In this document: positions 57,671-64,000 of the stretch, one piece after another
How positions within the stretch are numbered: the stretch's first letter is position 1
Layout: every line of letters starts with the position of its first letter
Origin: Dyella_B sp036746095
GTDB lineage: Bacteria > Pseudomonadota > Gammaproteobacteria > Xanthomonadales > Rhodanobacteraceae
Length of the DNA: 64,000 nucleotides
Reading direction: 5' to 3'
NCBI RefSeq assembly: GCF_036746095.1
Contig: NZ_DAIOEU010000003.1
Span: 124,001 to 188,000, forward strand
Program-made: the position numbers and the translations under genes
The notes under the pieces: generated by a model
The model's database searches: none
Seen by the model: the letters and a program-made list of their open reading frames with translations, nothing else
What the model was told of the DNA's origin: nothing

Positions 57671-58098
57671 TGCTGCGTGGCCGACTGCGTCGGCGTCGTG
57701 GCGATGGAAAGATGCGTGAAGCCAAGCTGGCCCAGCGCATCCATGGCGGTGACCACGTTCTGGTGCGCGGTCATGGCGTCGGCACGGATGGTGACAGTCT
57801 GGTTGCGGTCGTCGGCGGCCACGTGCGCAATGGCCTGCTTGAGCGCATCGACGCTGGCGCCCTGCACTTCATCGCTACCGACATAGAAATGGCCGTCGCG
57901 ATCCACCATCACGGTGATCGCGGGCGGCTGCATGTCACGGTCTTCCGCACTGGCCTGCGGCAGGTTCACCTTCATGCGCGAATGCTGCACGAACGTGGTG
58001 GTGAGCACGAAGAACATCAGCAGGGTCAGCAGCACGTCGATCAACGAGACGACGTTGATCTCGAAATCGTCGCTGCGGCGGTCGTTACCGATTCGCAT
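57667..58098 (-). CDS. exbD: ExbD/TolR-family biopolymer transport protein
   Basis: Part of a proton-driven ExbB-ExbD motor. 143 residues, with one N-terminal membrane helix (INVVSLIDVLLTLLMFFVLTT) holding the key Asp of the SLIDVLL motif, and a periplasmic domain. It overlaps msbA by four bases and follows exbB by three. No tonB or tolA gene is in the window, so the energised partner is unknown. Confidence 0.95.
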   Translation of the reverse strand: MRIGNDRRSDDFEINVVSLIDVLLTLLMFFVLTTTFVQHSRMKVNLPQASAEDRDMQPPAITVMVDRDGHFYVGSDEVQGASVDALKQAIAHVAADDRNQTVTIRADAMTAHQNVVTAMDALGQLGFTHLSIATTPTQSATQQ

Positions 58099-58101
58099 GG
58101 T

Positions 58102-58770
58102 TCAAACCGAAGCCTTGTCGCCCGCAGCCAACGGCGCACGGCGCACACGCGGTGCAGGGGCGGAAAGCGTGAGATCGTCCAATAGCAACGTCGCCTGCTT
58201 TTCCATATCCACCACGTAGCCGGCCACTTTGGAACGGAAATAGCGATGCAACACATACGCAGGAATGGCTACCGTCAAGCCGGCAGCGGTACAGATCAAC
58301 GCCTCGCCGATGCCGCCGGCCATCTTGGTGGGATCGGCCATGCCGCCCACCATCACCTGCATGAACATGCGGATCAGGCCGATCACGGTACCGAACAGGC
58401 CGAGCAGCGGGCCGATCAGCGCGATGGTGCCGAGCGTGTTCAGATAGCGCTCCATGCGATGCACCACGTGGCGGCCGGTATCTTCGATGCGCTCCTTGAT
58501 CAGCTCGCGCGAGTGCTGGCGCACGGCCAGCGCGGCGGCCAGCAATTCACCCAGCGGCGAACCGGTCGCAAGTTTTTCCAGGTGAGCCGGGTCGAGCTGG
58601 TCCGAGCGCGCCCACTCGCGCACTTCCTGCGCCAGTCCGGGCGGCAGCACGTAGCTGCGCCGCAAGGTCCAGCACCGCTCCAATACGATCGCCAGCGCCA
58701 CCGCCGAGCAGATCAGGATGGGCGCCATCGCCCAACCGCCCGCCATCAGAATCTGACCCAGATCACCCAC
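58102..58770 (-). CDS. exbB: ExbB/TolQ-family proton channel protein
   Basis: Channel-forming partner of ExbD. The start is taken as the GTG at 58768-58770 (MGDLGQILMAGGWAMAP) because GGGAG lies seven bases upstream; earlier in-frame ATG codons lack this. That gives 222 residues with three membrane helices: about 7-29, 118-140 and 155-180, including NTLGTIALIGPLLGLFGTVIGLI and GGIGEALICTAAGLTVAIPAYV, the conserved pore region. Upstream 149 bases to comEC hold a degenerate palindrome. Confidence 0.93.
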   Translation of the reverse strand: MGDLGQILMAGGWAMAPILICSAVALAIVLERCWTLRRSYVLPPGLAQEVREWARSDQLDPAHLEKLATGSPLGELLAAALAVRQHSRELIKERIEDTGRHVVHRMERYLNTLGTIALIGPLLGLFGTVIGLIRMFMQVMVGGMADPTKMAGGIGEALICTAAGLTVAIPAYVLHRYFRSKVAGYVVDMEKQATLLLDDLTLSAPAPRVRRAPLAAGDKASV

Positions 58771-58919
58771 AGAAAAACTCCCGGCCCTGCCGACTGCGCA
58801 AGCCATCATCATAGCAGCGATGCCGAAACGTACCGTGCGGCCAATCACTCCATAAGCTGGGATGATGATCCTGGCATCAGCAGGCCGCCAGAAAGCCGGG
58901 ATCGCCATCCGCTCCGGCG

Positions 58920-61250
58920 TCACTCCCGCCAGTAGCGCCGCTGCAGCAAGCGCCAACGGGCCACGATATGGGTTGGTGCGGTGGCGGGAAAATCAATCTG
59001 AACCGCACCGTCGACCGCGGTATTGAATACCGGCACGCCCGCAGCTGCGTAGCGCTGCATGACTTCCGGGCGCGGATGGCCAAAACGGTTGCGCCAGCCG
59101 GTGGAGACCACGGCCAATTCTGGCTGAATGGCAGCGATGAATTCGGCACTGGAAGAACTCTTGCTGCCATGGTGTGGTACCTGCAACACCGGGCGTGGGC
59201 CCGGCCCGAGCGACGCGGCCACCGACGGCTCGGTGTCCATGGCGATATCGCCGGTAAGCAACAAGCGCCCCGCCCGGCCTTCGACCAGCAACACGCAGGA
59301 GTGATCGTTGGCCGATGCATTCAACATGGCGGTGGTCGGGCTCAACACGCGGAAATGCACGCCGTCCCATTCCCATTGCTGTCCGGCCACGCATTGCGCC
59401 ATCGGCACACGGAGGCGGCCGGGTTCGCCCGAGTAACGTTGCGCGGCAGGAAACGCGGCCGCCACGGCGGGTGCGCCGCCGGCATGATCGTTGTCGGCAT
59501 GACTGATCATCAACATGTCCAGCCGGTCGATGCCCAATGCGTAAAGCGAAGGAACAACGACGGCTGCGCCCAGGTCGTATTCGGAGGGATAGCGCGCACC
59601 TGCGTCATAGACCAGGGCGTGATCTCGCGTGCGCACGACGACGGCCAGCCCCTGCCCCACATCCAGCGCCCATGCCTGGAATGCACCCGTGGCCGGGAGA
59701 TGGCGCACCGGCCACAGCAACGGCAGAAACAGCAGCGCACCCAACATGCGCAACGGCACACCGCGCGGCATGAACAGCCATACCGCACCCAACGTTGCAA
59801 ACAGCAGCGCCCAAGGTTTCACGGCGGGCAAATACCAGTGTGCGCCTGGCCATGTTGCCGTCTGTTCCAGCAACCACCATTGCGCGTGCGTCAACCATTC
59901 CGCCACGCGGAGGAACGGTGCCGCGAACGGTGGACAAACGATCAGCAACAACATGCCCAGCAACGCGCAGGGCACGATCACGAAACTCACGAACGGCACG
60001 GCAACAAGATTGGACAATGCGCCCACCAAAGAAGCCTCGCCGAAGAACCACATGGTCAAGGGCAATAGCGCTACCGTCATCACGATCTGCCCCAGTGTCA
60101 GCTCGCGCAGGAAACCACGCAGGCCGCGTTCTTGTGCATGCATGCACAAGATCAGGAATGCCACGCCAACGAACGAGAGCCAAAAGCCCGCCTCCAACAT
60201 GGCGGTGGGATTCATCAACAGGATCGCCATCAGCGCCAGCGCCAACGCATGTGCCGAACCGGTAGCGCGCCGGCTGCATCTCGCCAGCGCAAAAGCGCCG
60301 ATCATCAGCATGGTTCGCACGGTGGGCATGCCCAAGCCGGCCAAGGTGCCGTATGCGCTGGCCGATGCCAAGGCTGATATCGCTTCTGCCTGCACGCGGG
60401 GACATCGCACCGCAAGCCCGGGCCATAGCCAATACAGCGCATGGCACAGCCACACGCCAAACACTGCGGCAACGCCAACATGAAAACCGGAAATCGCGAT
60501 CAAATGCGAGATGCCATTCGCGCGCGCCACTTCCCAATCGTGCTGCTCTAGCCCACGCGTGTCACCGACGGTAAAGGCGCGCAACAAGGCGGCGTCATGG
60601 GGATTTCGTACACGCGACTGGATGCCGTCGGCGAGCGAACCGCGCAAGCGATCCAGGCACCACGTCGCCACGCCCAAGCGCTGGTTGCCGGGATCGTCGC
60701 GCACATAACCGACGGCGGCGATGCCGCGAGCGAGTGCGCTGCGTTCGCTATCGGCACCGCCTGGATTGATCGTTCCGCGTGGACGGCGCAGGCGCAGCAG
60801 CAGCTGCCAACGCGAGCACGGCTCGGGTTGCGCGGAAGGTTGGGCGTACCAGCTGATGCGCGCACGGCCATGCCACGGTATGGCTTGTCCATCGCGCGTG
60901 GCGTGTTCGACCTGGAATTGCACGCTGGTAGCGCCGGCCCTGGTTTGCGCCAGGCCAACGACGCGGCCGGTAACCTGGAAATCCTGTCCTTCCCACGCTT
61001 TTGGCAGGCGTGCCGCCATCGCCGAGCTGCCGTACCAGGCTGCCCAGGCGAAGCCGAGCAGCAACACGGCCAGTGCGCGCAGACGCGGCAGGCGCCACGC
61101 CATGATCAACGCAGCTGTCGCCAGGATTCCCATAAACCAACGTGGCGGCAACAGCGGAAGCCATTGCACGATGGCCATGCCCACCAGTAACGCCAGTGCC
61201 GCGGTGACGACGCTTGGCCATCCTTGCCGAGATGTGTCTGCGTTTGTCAT
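58920..61250 (-). CDS. comEC: DNA internalisation protein ComEC/Rec2
   Basis: Inner-membrane channel for uptake of transforming single-stranded DNA. 776 residues: N-terminal membrane helices and an OB-fold-like soluble part (about 85-190), the ComEC competence domain with about seven helices (GISHLIAISGFHVGVAAVFGV), and a C-terminal metallo-beta-lactamase domain with ISHADNDHAGG and LLTGDIAMDTE. Full length. Co-occurrence with pilZ suggests that type IV pilus-based transformation is possible, but other competence genes are not in the window. Confidence 0.95.
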   Translation of the reverse strand: MTNADTSRQGWPSVVTAALALLVGMAIVQWLPLLPPRWFMGILATAALIMAWRLPRLRALAVLLLGFAWAAWYGSSAMAARLPKAWEGQDFQVTGRVVGLAQTRAGATSVQFQVEHATRDGQAIPWHGRARISWYAQPSAQPEPCSRWQLLLRLRRPRGTINPGGADSERSALARGIAAVGYVRDDPGNQRLGVATWCLDRLRGSLADGIQSRVRNPHDAALLRAFTVGDTRGLEQHDWEVARANGISHLIAISGFHVGVAAVFGVWLCHALYWLWPGLAVRCPRVQAEAISALASASAYGTLAGLGMPTVRTMLMIGAFALARCSRRATGSAHALALALMAILLMNPTAMLEAGFWLSFVGVAFLILCMHAQERGLRGFLRELTLGQIVMTVALLPLTMWFFGEASLVGALSNLVAVPFVSFVIVPCALLGMLLLIVCPPFAAPFLRVAEWLTHAQWWLLEQTATWPGAHWYLPAVKPWALLFATLGAVWLFMPRGVPLRMLGALLFLPLLWPVRHLPATGAFQAWALDVGQGLAVVVRTRDHALVYDAGARYPSEYDLGAAVVVPSLYALGIDRLDMLMISHADNDHAGGAPAVAAAFPAAQRYSGEPGRLRVPMAQCVAGQQWEWDGVHFRVLSPTTAMLNASANDHSCVLLVEGRAGRLLLTGDIAMDTEPSVAASLGPGPRPVLQVPHHGSKSSSSAEFIAAIQPELAVVSTGWRNRFGHPRPEVMQRYAAAGVPVFNTAVDGAVQIDFPATAPTHIVARWRLLQRRYWRE

Positions 61251-61300
61251 GCATGGAAGCTAGCGCAGGCATAACGCGGCGTTTGTAAGCGGCGCGCGTA

Positions 61301-61380
61301 GGTTGAGGTGAGGCGCAGCCGAGCCCCAACGTGGCGGTATGCATGGCGACGTGGGGGCTCGGCTGCGCCTCACCCCAACC
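61301..61380. repeat. Large inverted repeat between comEC and lolD
   Basis: Arms 61301-61330 and 61351-61380 are complementary at 28 of 30 positions, with a 20-base centre. The arm starts GGTTGAGGTGAGGCGCAGCC. It lies 11 bases after the lolD stop and 50 before comEC, so it can form a strong mRNA stem or act as a terminator. Related GTAGGTTGAG palindromes occur at 54389-54417. Confidence 0.75.
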
Positions 61381-61391
61381 GAGGGGCTGGT

Positions 61392-62090
61392 TTACGCCTT
61401 TTCGCGCAACTCGCCGTTATGCAACTCCAGCGTGCGATCCATCCGCGCCGCCAGGCGGCTGTCGTGCGTCACCAGGATGAAGCTGGTGCCGATCTCGCGA
61501 TTCAATTCCAGCATCAGCGCATAGACCTGCGCGGCGTTGTCTTCGTCGAGATTGCCGGTAGGTTCATCGCCCAGCACGCAGGAAGGACGCGTCACCAGCG
61601 CACGCGCCACCGCGCAGCGTTGGCGCTCCCCGCCGGAAAGCTCCGCCGGCTTGTGCTCCAGGCGTTTGCCCAGGCCCACACGTTCCAGCAAGGCCTTGGC
61701 TTGCTTCTGCGCTTCCAGGATGCCGGTGCCGCGAATCAACAGCGGCATGCAGACGTTTTCCAGCGCGGTGAATTCGGGCAACAGGTGATGGAACTGATAG
61801 ATGAAACCCATCGAGCGATTGCGCACGCGACCGCGCTCGGCGTCGGACAACCTGGAAAGCACCCGTCCTTCCACTTCCACTTCGCCGCTGGTGAGCGTGT
61901 CCAGGCCGCCGATGATGTGCAGCAGCGTGCTCTTGCCGGAACCAGACGCGCCGACGATGGCCAGCGTTTCCTGTCGCTTGAGGGTGAAGCTGACGTTGGC
62001 CAGCACCGGCGTGCGCAGGTCGCCTTCCTCGTAAGTCTTGGCCACATGGCTGGCGCGCAGGACGATGTCGTTGTTCATGGTGTTACTCAT
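61392..62090 (-). CDS. lolD: Lipoprotein release ATP-binding protein LolD
   Basis: ATPase of the LolCDE/LolF system that releases outer-membrane lipoproteins from the inner membrane to LolA. From ATG 62088-62090 (MSNTMNNDIVLRASH) it has 232 residues; ATG 62078 is the alternative. Walker A GASGSGKST, signature LSGGERQRCAVARA and Walker B CVLGDEPTGNLDE are intact. Its start overlaps the lolC stop (ATGAGTAA). The frame is open further upstream but antisense-like. A large hairpin follows. Confidence 0.96.
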   Translation of the reverse strand: MSNTMNNDIVLRASHVAKTYEEGDLRTPVLANVSFTLKRQETLAIVGASGSGKSTLLHIIGGLDTLTSGEVEVEGRVLSRLSDAERGRVRNRSMGFIYQFHHLLPEFTALENVCMPLLIRGTGILEAQKQAKALLERVGLGKRLEHKPAELSGGERQRCAVARALVTRPSCVLGDEPTGNLDEDNAAQVYALMLELNREIGTSFILVTHDSRLAARMDRTLELHNGELREKA

Positions 62091-63333
62091 AGCGCAATGC
62101 CTGGGCCGGTTGCGTACGCGAGGCGCGCCATGCGGGATAGAGCGTGGCAAGCAAGGAGAACAGGAAGGTGACCAGCGCAACCCAAATCACGTCGTGCCAG
62201 TCGAGTTTGCTGGGTACTTCGCTGATGTAATAGACGTCCGGCGACAGGAAGGTGTAGCCAGTGACGTGTTCGATCCATTTCACGATGCCAGGCAGCCGCC
62301 AGGAGAGCAGCGAACCGAGCCCCACGCCGAAACCGATCCCGACGAAACCGACCAGCACGCCCTGCACCATGAACATGCCCATGATGCTGCGCGGCGTCGA
62401 ACCCAGGGTACGCAGGATGGCAATGTCGGCCTGCTTGTCGGTCACCAGCATCATCAACATGGAAATCAGGTTGATCACCGCGACCAGGATGATCAGCGAG
62501 AGGATGATGAACATCACCTTCTTCTCCATCGAGATGGCGGTGAAGAAGTTGGCGTGGCTGTCCATCCAGGTAGTGACCATATAAACCTGGCCCAGCGAGT
62601 CGCTCAGTTCGCGTGCAACCGGCTGCGCGTTATACAGGTTATCGAGCTTGAGGCGGATGCCTGTGGGGCCGTTGATGCTTTTAAGCTTCTCTGCATCCCG
62701 CAGGCTGATCAGGCCGAGGCCGGAGTCGAACTCCTCCATGCCCATCTCGAAAATGCCGCTTACGGTAAAGCCGCGAATGCGCGGCATCGCACCCAACAGC
62801 GAGGTGCGCAGCTCCGGCACCACCATGGTGACCTTGTCGCCCACGTTGACCCCAAGCTGCAGGGCAAGATCCTTGCCGAGGACGATATTCCAGTCGTCTG
62901 GGCCTGACTTAAGCGAATCGAACGAGCCCGCGATCATGTGCTTGTTGATGTCCGACACGTTGGGCTCTTGTGCCGTGTCGATACCGCGCACCATCGCGCC
63001 GCTGGATCGCTGCCCTTGCAGGAAGGATTGAATTTCGACGTAAGGTGCCGCGCCACGCACGTGCGCGTTGGCTTTGACCTGTTGCATGGCGTACTGCCAG
63101 TTCTGCACCGGCTCGCCCGGCAGCCCTGAAACCGTGGCATCGGAAATAGCGCCGAGGATGCGCGAGCGAAGCTGGTAGTCGAAGCCGTTCATCACCGACA
63201 TCACCGTAATCAACGCCATCACGCTGATGGTGATGCACACGATGGAAACGGTGGAGATGAAGGAGATGAACTGGTTGCGCCGCTTGGCGCGGACGTAGCG
63301 CAGGCCGATGAAAAGCTCGAGCGGTCGGAACAT
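62083..63333 (-). CDS. lolC: Lipoprotein-releasing permease LolC/E
   Basis: Transmembrane subunit of the lipoprotein release system. 416 residues: membrane helix at about 25-48, a large periplasmic MacB-like domain (50-265), then three C-terminal helices with the FtsX-like segment. The N-terminus MFRPLELFIGLRYVRAKRRNQFISFIS is typical. Only one permease gene is present next to lolD, whereas E. coli has lolC and lolE; it may form a homodimer, or a second gene may lie elsewhere. Confidence 0.95.
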   Translation of the reverse strand: MFRPLELFIGLRYVRAKRRNQFISFISTVSIVCITISVMALITVMSVMNGFDYQLRSRILGAISDATVSGLPGEPVQNWQYAMQQVKANAHVRGAAPYVEIQSFLQGQRSSGAMVRGIDTAQEPNVSDINKHMIAGSFDSLKSGPDDWNIVLGKDLALQLGVNVGDKVTMVVPELRTSLLGAMPRIRGFTVSGIFEMGMEEFDSGLGLISLRDAEKLKSINGPTGIRLKLDNLYNAQPVARELSDSLGQVYMVTTWMDSHANFFTAISMEKKVMFIILSLIILVAVINLISMLMMLVTDKQADIAILRTLGSTPRSIMGMFMVQGVLVGFVGIGFGVGLGSLLSWRLPGIVKWIEHVTGYTFLSPDVYYISEVPSKLDWHDVIWVALVTFLFSLLATLYPAWRASRTQPAQALRYE

Positions 63334-63460
63334 GGAGGCTTCGCTTGTGGGGTAAGGGCGGCGGGCCGTAGGAATCCGTGAGACCGCGCTGCGCGCGCAG
63401 AGTGCCCGAAGTGGGCGTGGTGGGCAACCTGGCCGGGCATTCCCAAGGTTTGCCTAGTGT

Positions 63461-63486
63461 GCCGGGTTACGCTGCGCCAACCCGGC
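63461..63486. repeat. Palindrome at the ygfX stop
   Basis: GCCGGGTT (63461-63468) and AACCCGGC (63479-63486) pair exactly around a 10-base loop, directly adjacent to the ygfX stop codon. It may act as a terminator between ygfX and lolC. Confidence 0.6.
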
Positions 63487-63918
63487 CTATGCGTCCTTTA
63501 CGGAGTCGTTCGCCAGCACGGCCAAGCGCATGCGCAGGCGGCGGCGGATATCCGCATCGCTGTTGTCCGGCATCAGCCAAAGGGTGAGCTTGCCGTAGCG
63601 AGCGCTGGCCAAGCGCAGCAAAACCGTTTGGCGAAAGATGCGAAAGGCGACGAGGGTCGCCGCATCGTCTCCGCCATCCAGTCCTCGCAGAGTCCAGCCG
63701 CTTTGGTTGGCCCAGCCCACGGCGTAGATCGGCAATGCCAGGCGGCGAATGGCGTGCACACAAGCCGCCGTCGAAACCAACACCAGCGCAATACGCATAA
63801 GCAGTGGCAGTCCCGATATGGCGATGGCCACCATCGCCAGCCCCGTTACCCCTGCGAATAGACGCGGCACCCAGCGCGACGGCCGGTATTCAAAGCCGAT
63901 GGCGGGTGCGGATGTCAT
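63487..63918 (-). CDS. ygfX: YgfX/CptA-like membrane protein
   Basis: 143 residues with two adjacent membrane helices (about 19-40 and 44-62), then a soluble C-terminal part ending VLANDSVKDA. This layout and the position just after sdhE match YgfX (CptA), proposed in E. coli as a toxin acting on FtsZ/MreB and paired with SdhE; that toxin role is disputed. Sequence similarity in this family is low, so the call rests mostly on context. Its start overlaps the sdhE end by 29 bases. Confidence 0.75.
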   Translation of the reverse strand: MTSAPAIGFEYRPSRWVPRLFAGVTGLAMVAIAISGLPLLMRIALVLVSTAACVHAIRRLALPIYAVGWANQSGWTLRGLDGGDDAATLVAFRIFRQTVLLRLASARYGKLTLWLMPDNSDADIRRRLRMRLAVLANDSVKDA

Positions 63919-64000
63919 CGATGATCGCCTGCCAATCGGTACGCGGCGGCTTGGCGTGGCCCATCACCCAGTCCCAAAGGTCGGGGTCTTGTACGTCGAG
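63890..64000 (-). CDS. sdhE: SdhE flavinylation factor, 5' part beyond window
   Basis: Small factor that helps attach FAD to succinate dehydrogenase. Only the last 36 codons are visible, ending at TGA (63890-63892). The sequence reads LDVQDPDLWDWVMGHAKPPR, then TDWQAIIDDIRTRHRL, matching the SdhE C-terminus with its D-x-x-L-x-x-W core. The ygfX start lies within it. Too short for certainty alone, but the neighbour supports it. Confidence 0.75.
   Translation of the reverse strand, partial: LDVQDPDLWDWVMGHAKPPRTDWQAIIDDIRTRHRL

Overview
The window looks like a core chromosomal segment of a gammaproteobacterium of the order Lysobacterales (Xanthomonadales), most likely family Rhodanobacteraceae (Dyella/Rhodanobacter-like). 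This is inferred from gene order and protein character: nuoA-N followed by initiator tRNA and rimP-nusA-infB-rbfA-truB-rpsO-pnp; pabB-pabC-mltG-tmk-holB followed by pilZ; and sdhE-ygfX-lolC-lolD-comEC-exbB-exbD-msbA-lpxK. GC content is high and intergenic regions carry many short REP-like palindromes. No phage, transposase, CRISPR array or secondary-metabolite cluster is visible.

Layout. 1-9240 (minus): the transcription/translation cluster pnp (cut by the left edge), rpsO, truB, rbfA, infB, nusA and rimP, with a leader holding a promoter and two intrinsic-terminator-like hairpins, then initiator tRNA-fMet. 9328-24047 (minus): complete 14-gene NADH:quinone oxidoreductase operon, nuoA to nuoN, with stop/start overlaps or short gaps. 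24364-36430 (minus): pilZ, a PIG-L family deacetylase, holB, tmk, mltG, pabC, pabB, then fabF, acpP, fabG, fabD, fabH, rpmF and yceD (fatty acid synthesis, folate precursor, DNA replication and wall remodelling). plsX, often found in such clusters, is not here.

36564-43755: a small membrane protein coupled to a Maf/YceF nucleotide pyrophosphatase (plus), a GT83-like glycosyltransferase (minus), then a plus-strand MoxR ATPase, DUF58, transglutaminase (TgpA-type) operon and an Slp-type lipoprotein. 43834-47388 (minus): hinT, recR, ybaB, dnaX, the 4.5S SRP RNA and tRNA-Ser(GGA), with a partial second copy of the tRNA-Ser 3' end next to it. 47522-50085: an MBL-fold hydrolase coupled to Kdo kinase (minus), and a divergent heptosyltransferase (plus).

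50195-64000 (minus): a 1375-residue uncharacterised membrane protein, a DUF6165-type protein, then lpxK, msbA, exbD, exbB, comEC, lolD, lolC, ygfX and the 3' end of sdhE. Lipid A phosphorylation, lipid A-core flipping, lipoprotein release, Kdo/heptose transfer and an ExbBD energiser are grouped, so the right third is largely envelope biogenesis.

Most genes are conserved housekeeping genes. The less explained signals are the two-module 1375-residue membrane protein, the rimP leader, the extended dyad in the fabF leader, the duplicated tRNA-Ser end and several REP-like families, one of which encodes the last codons of TruB. All promoter, terminator and repeat calls were made by eye.
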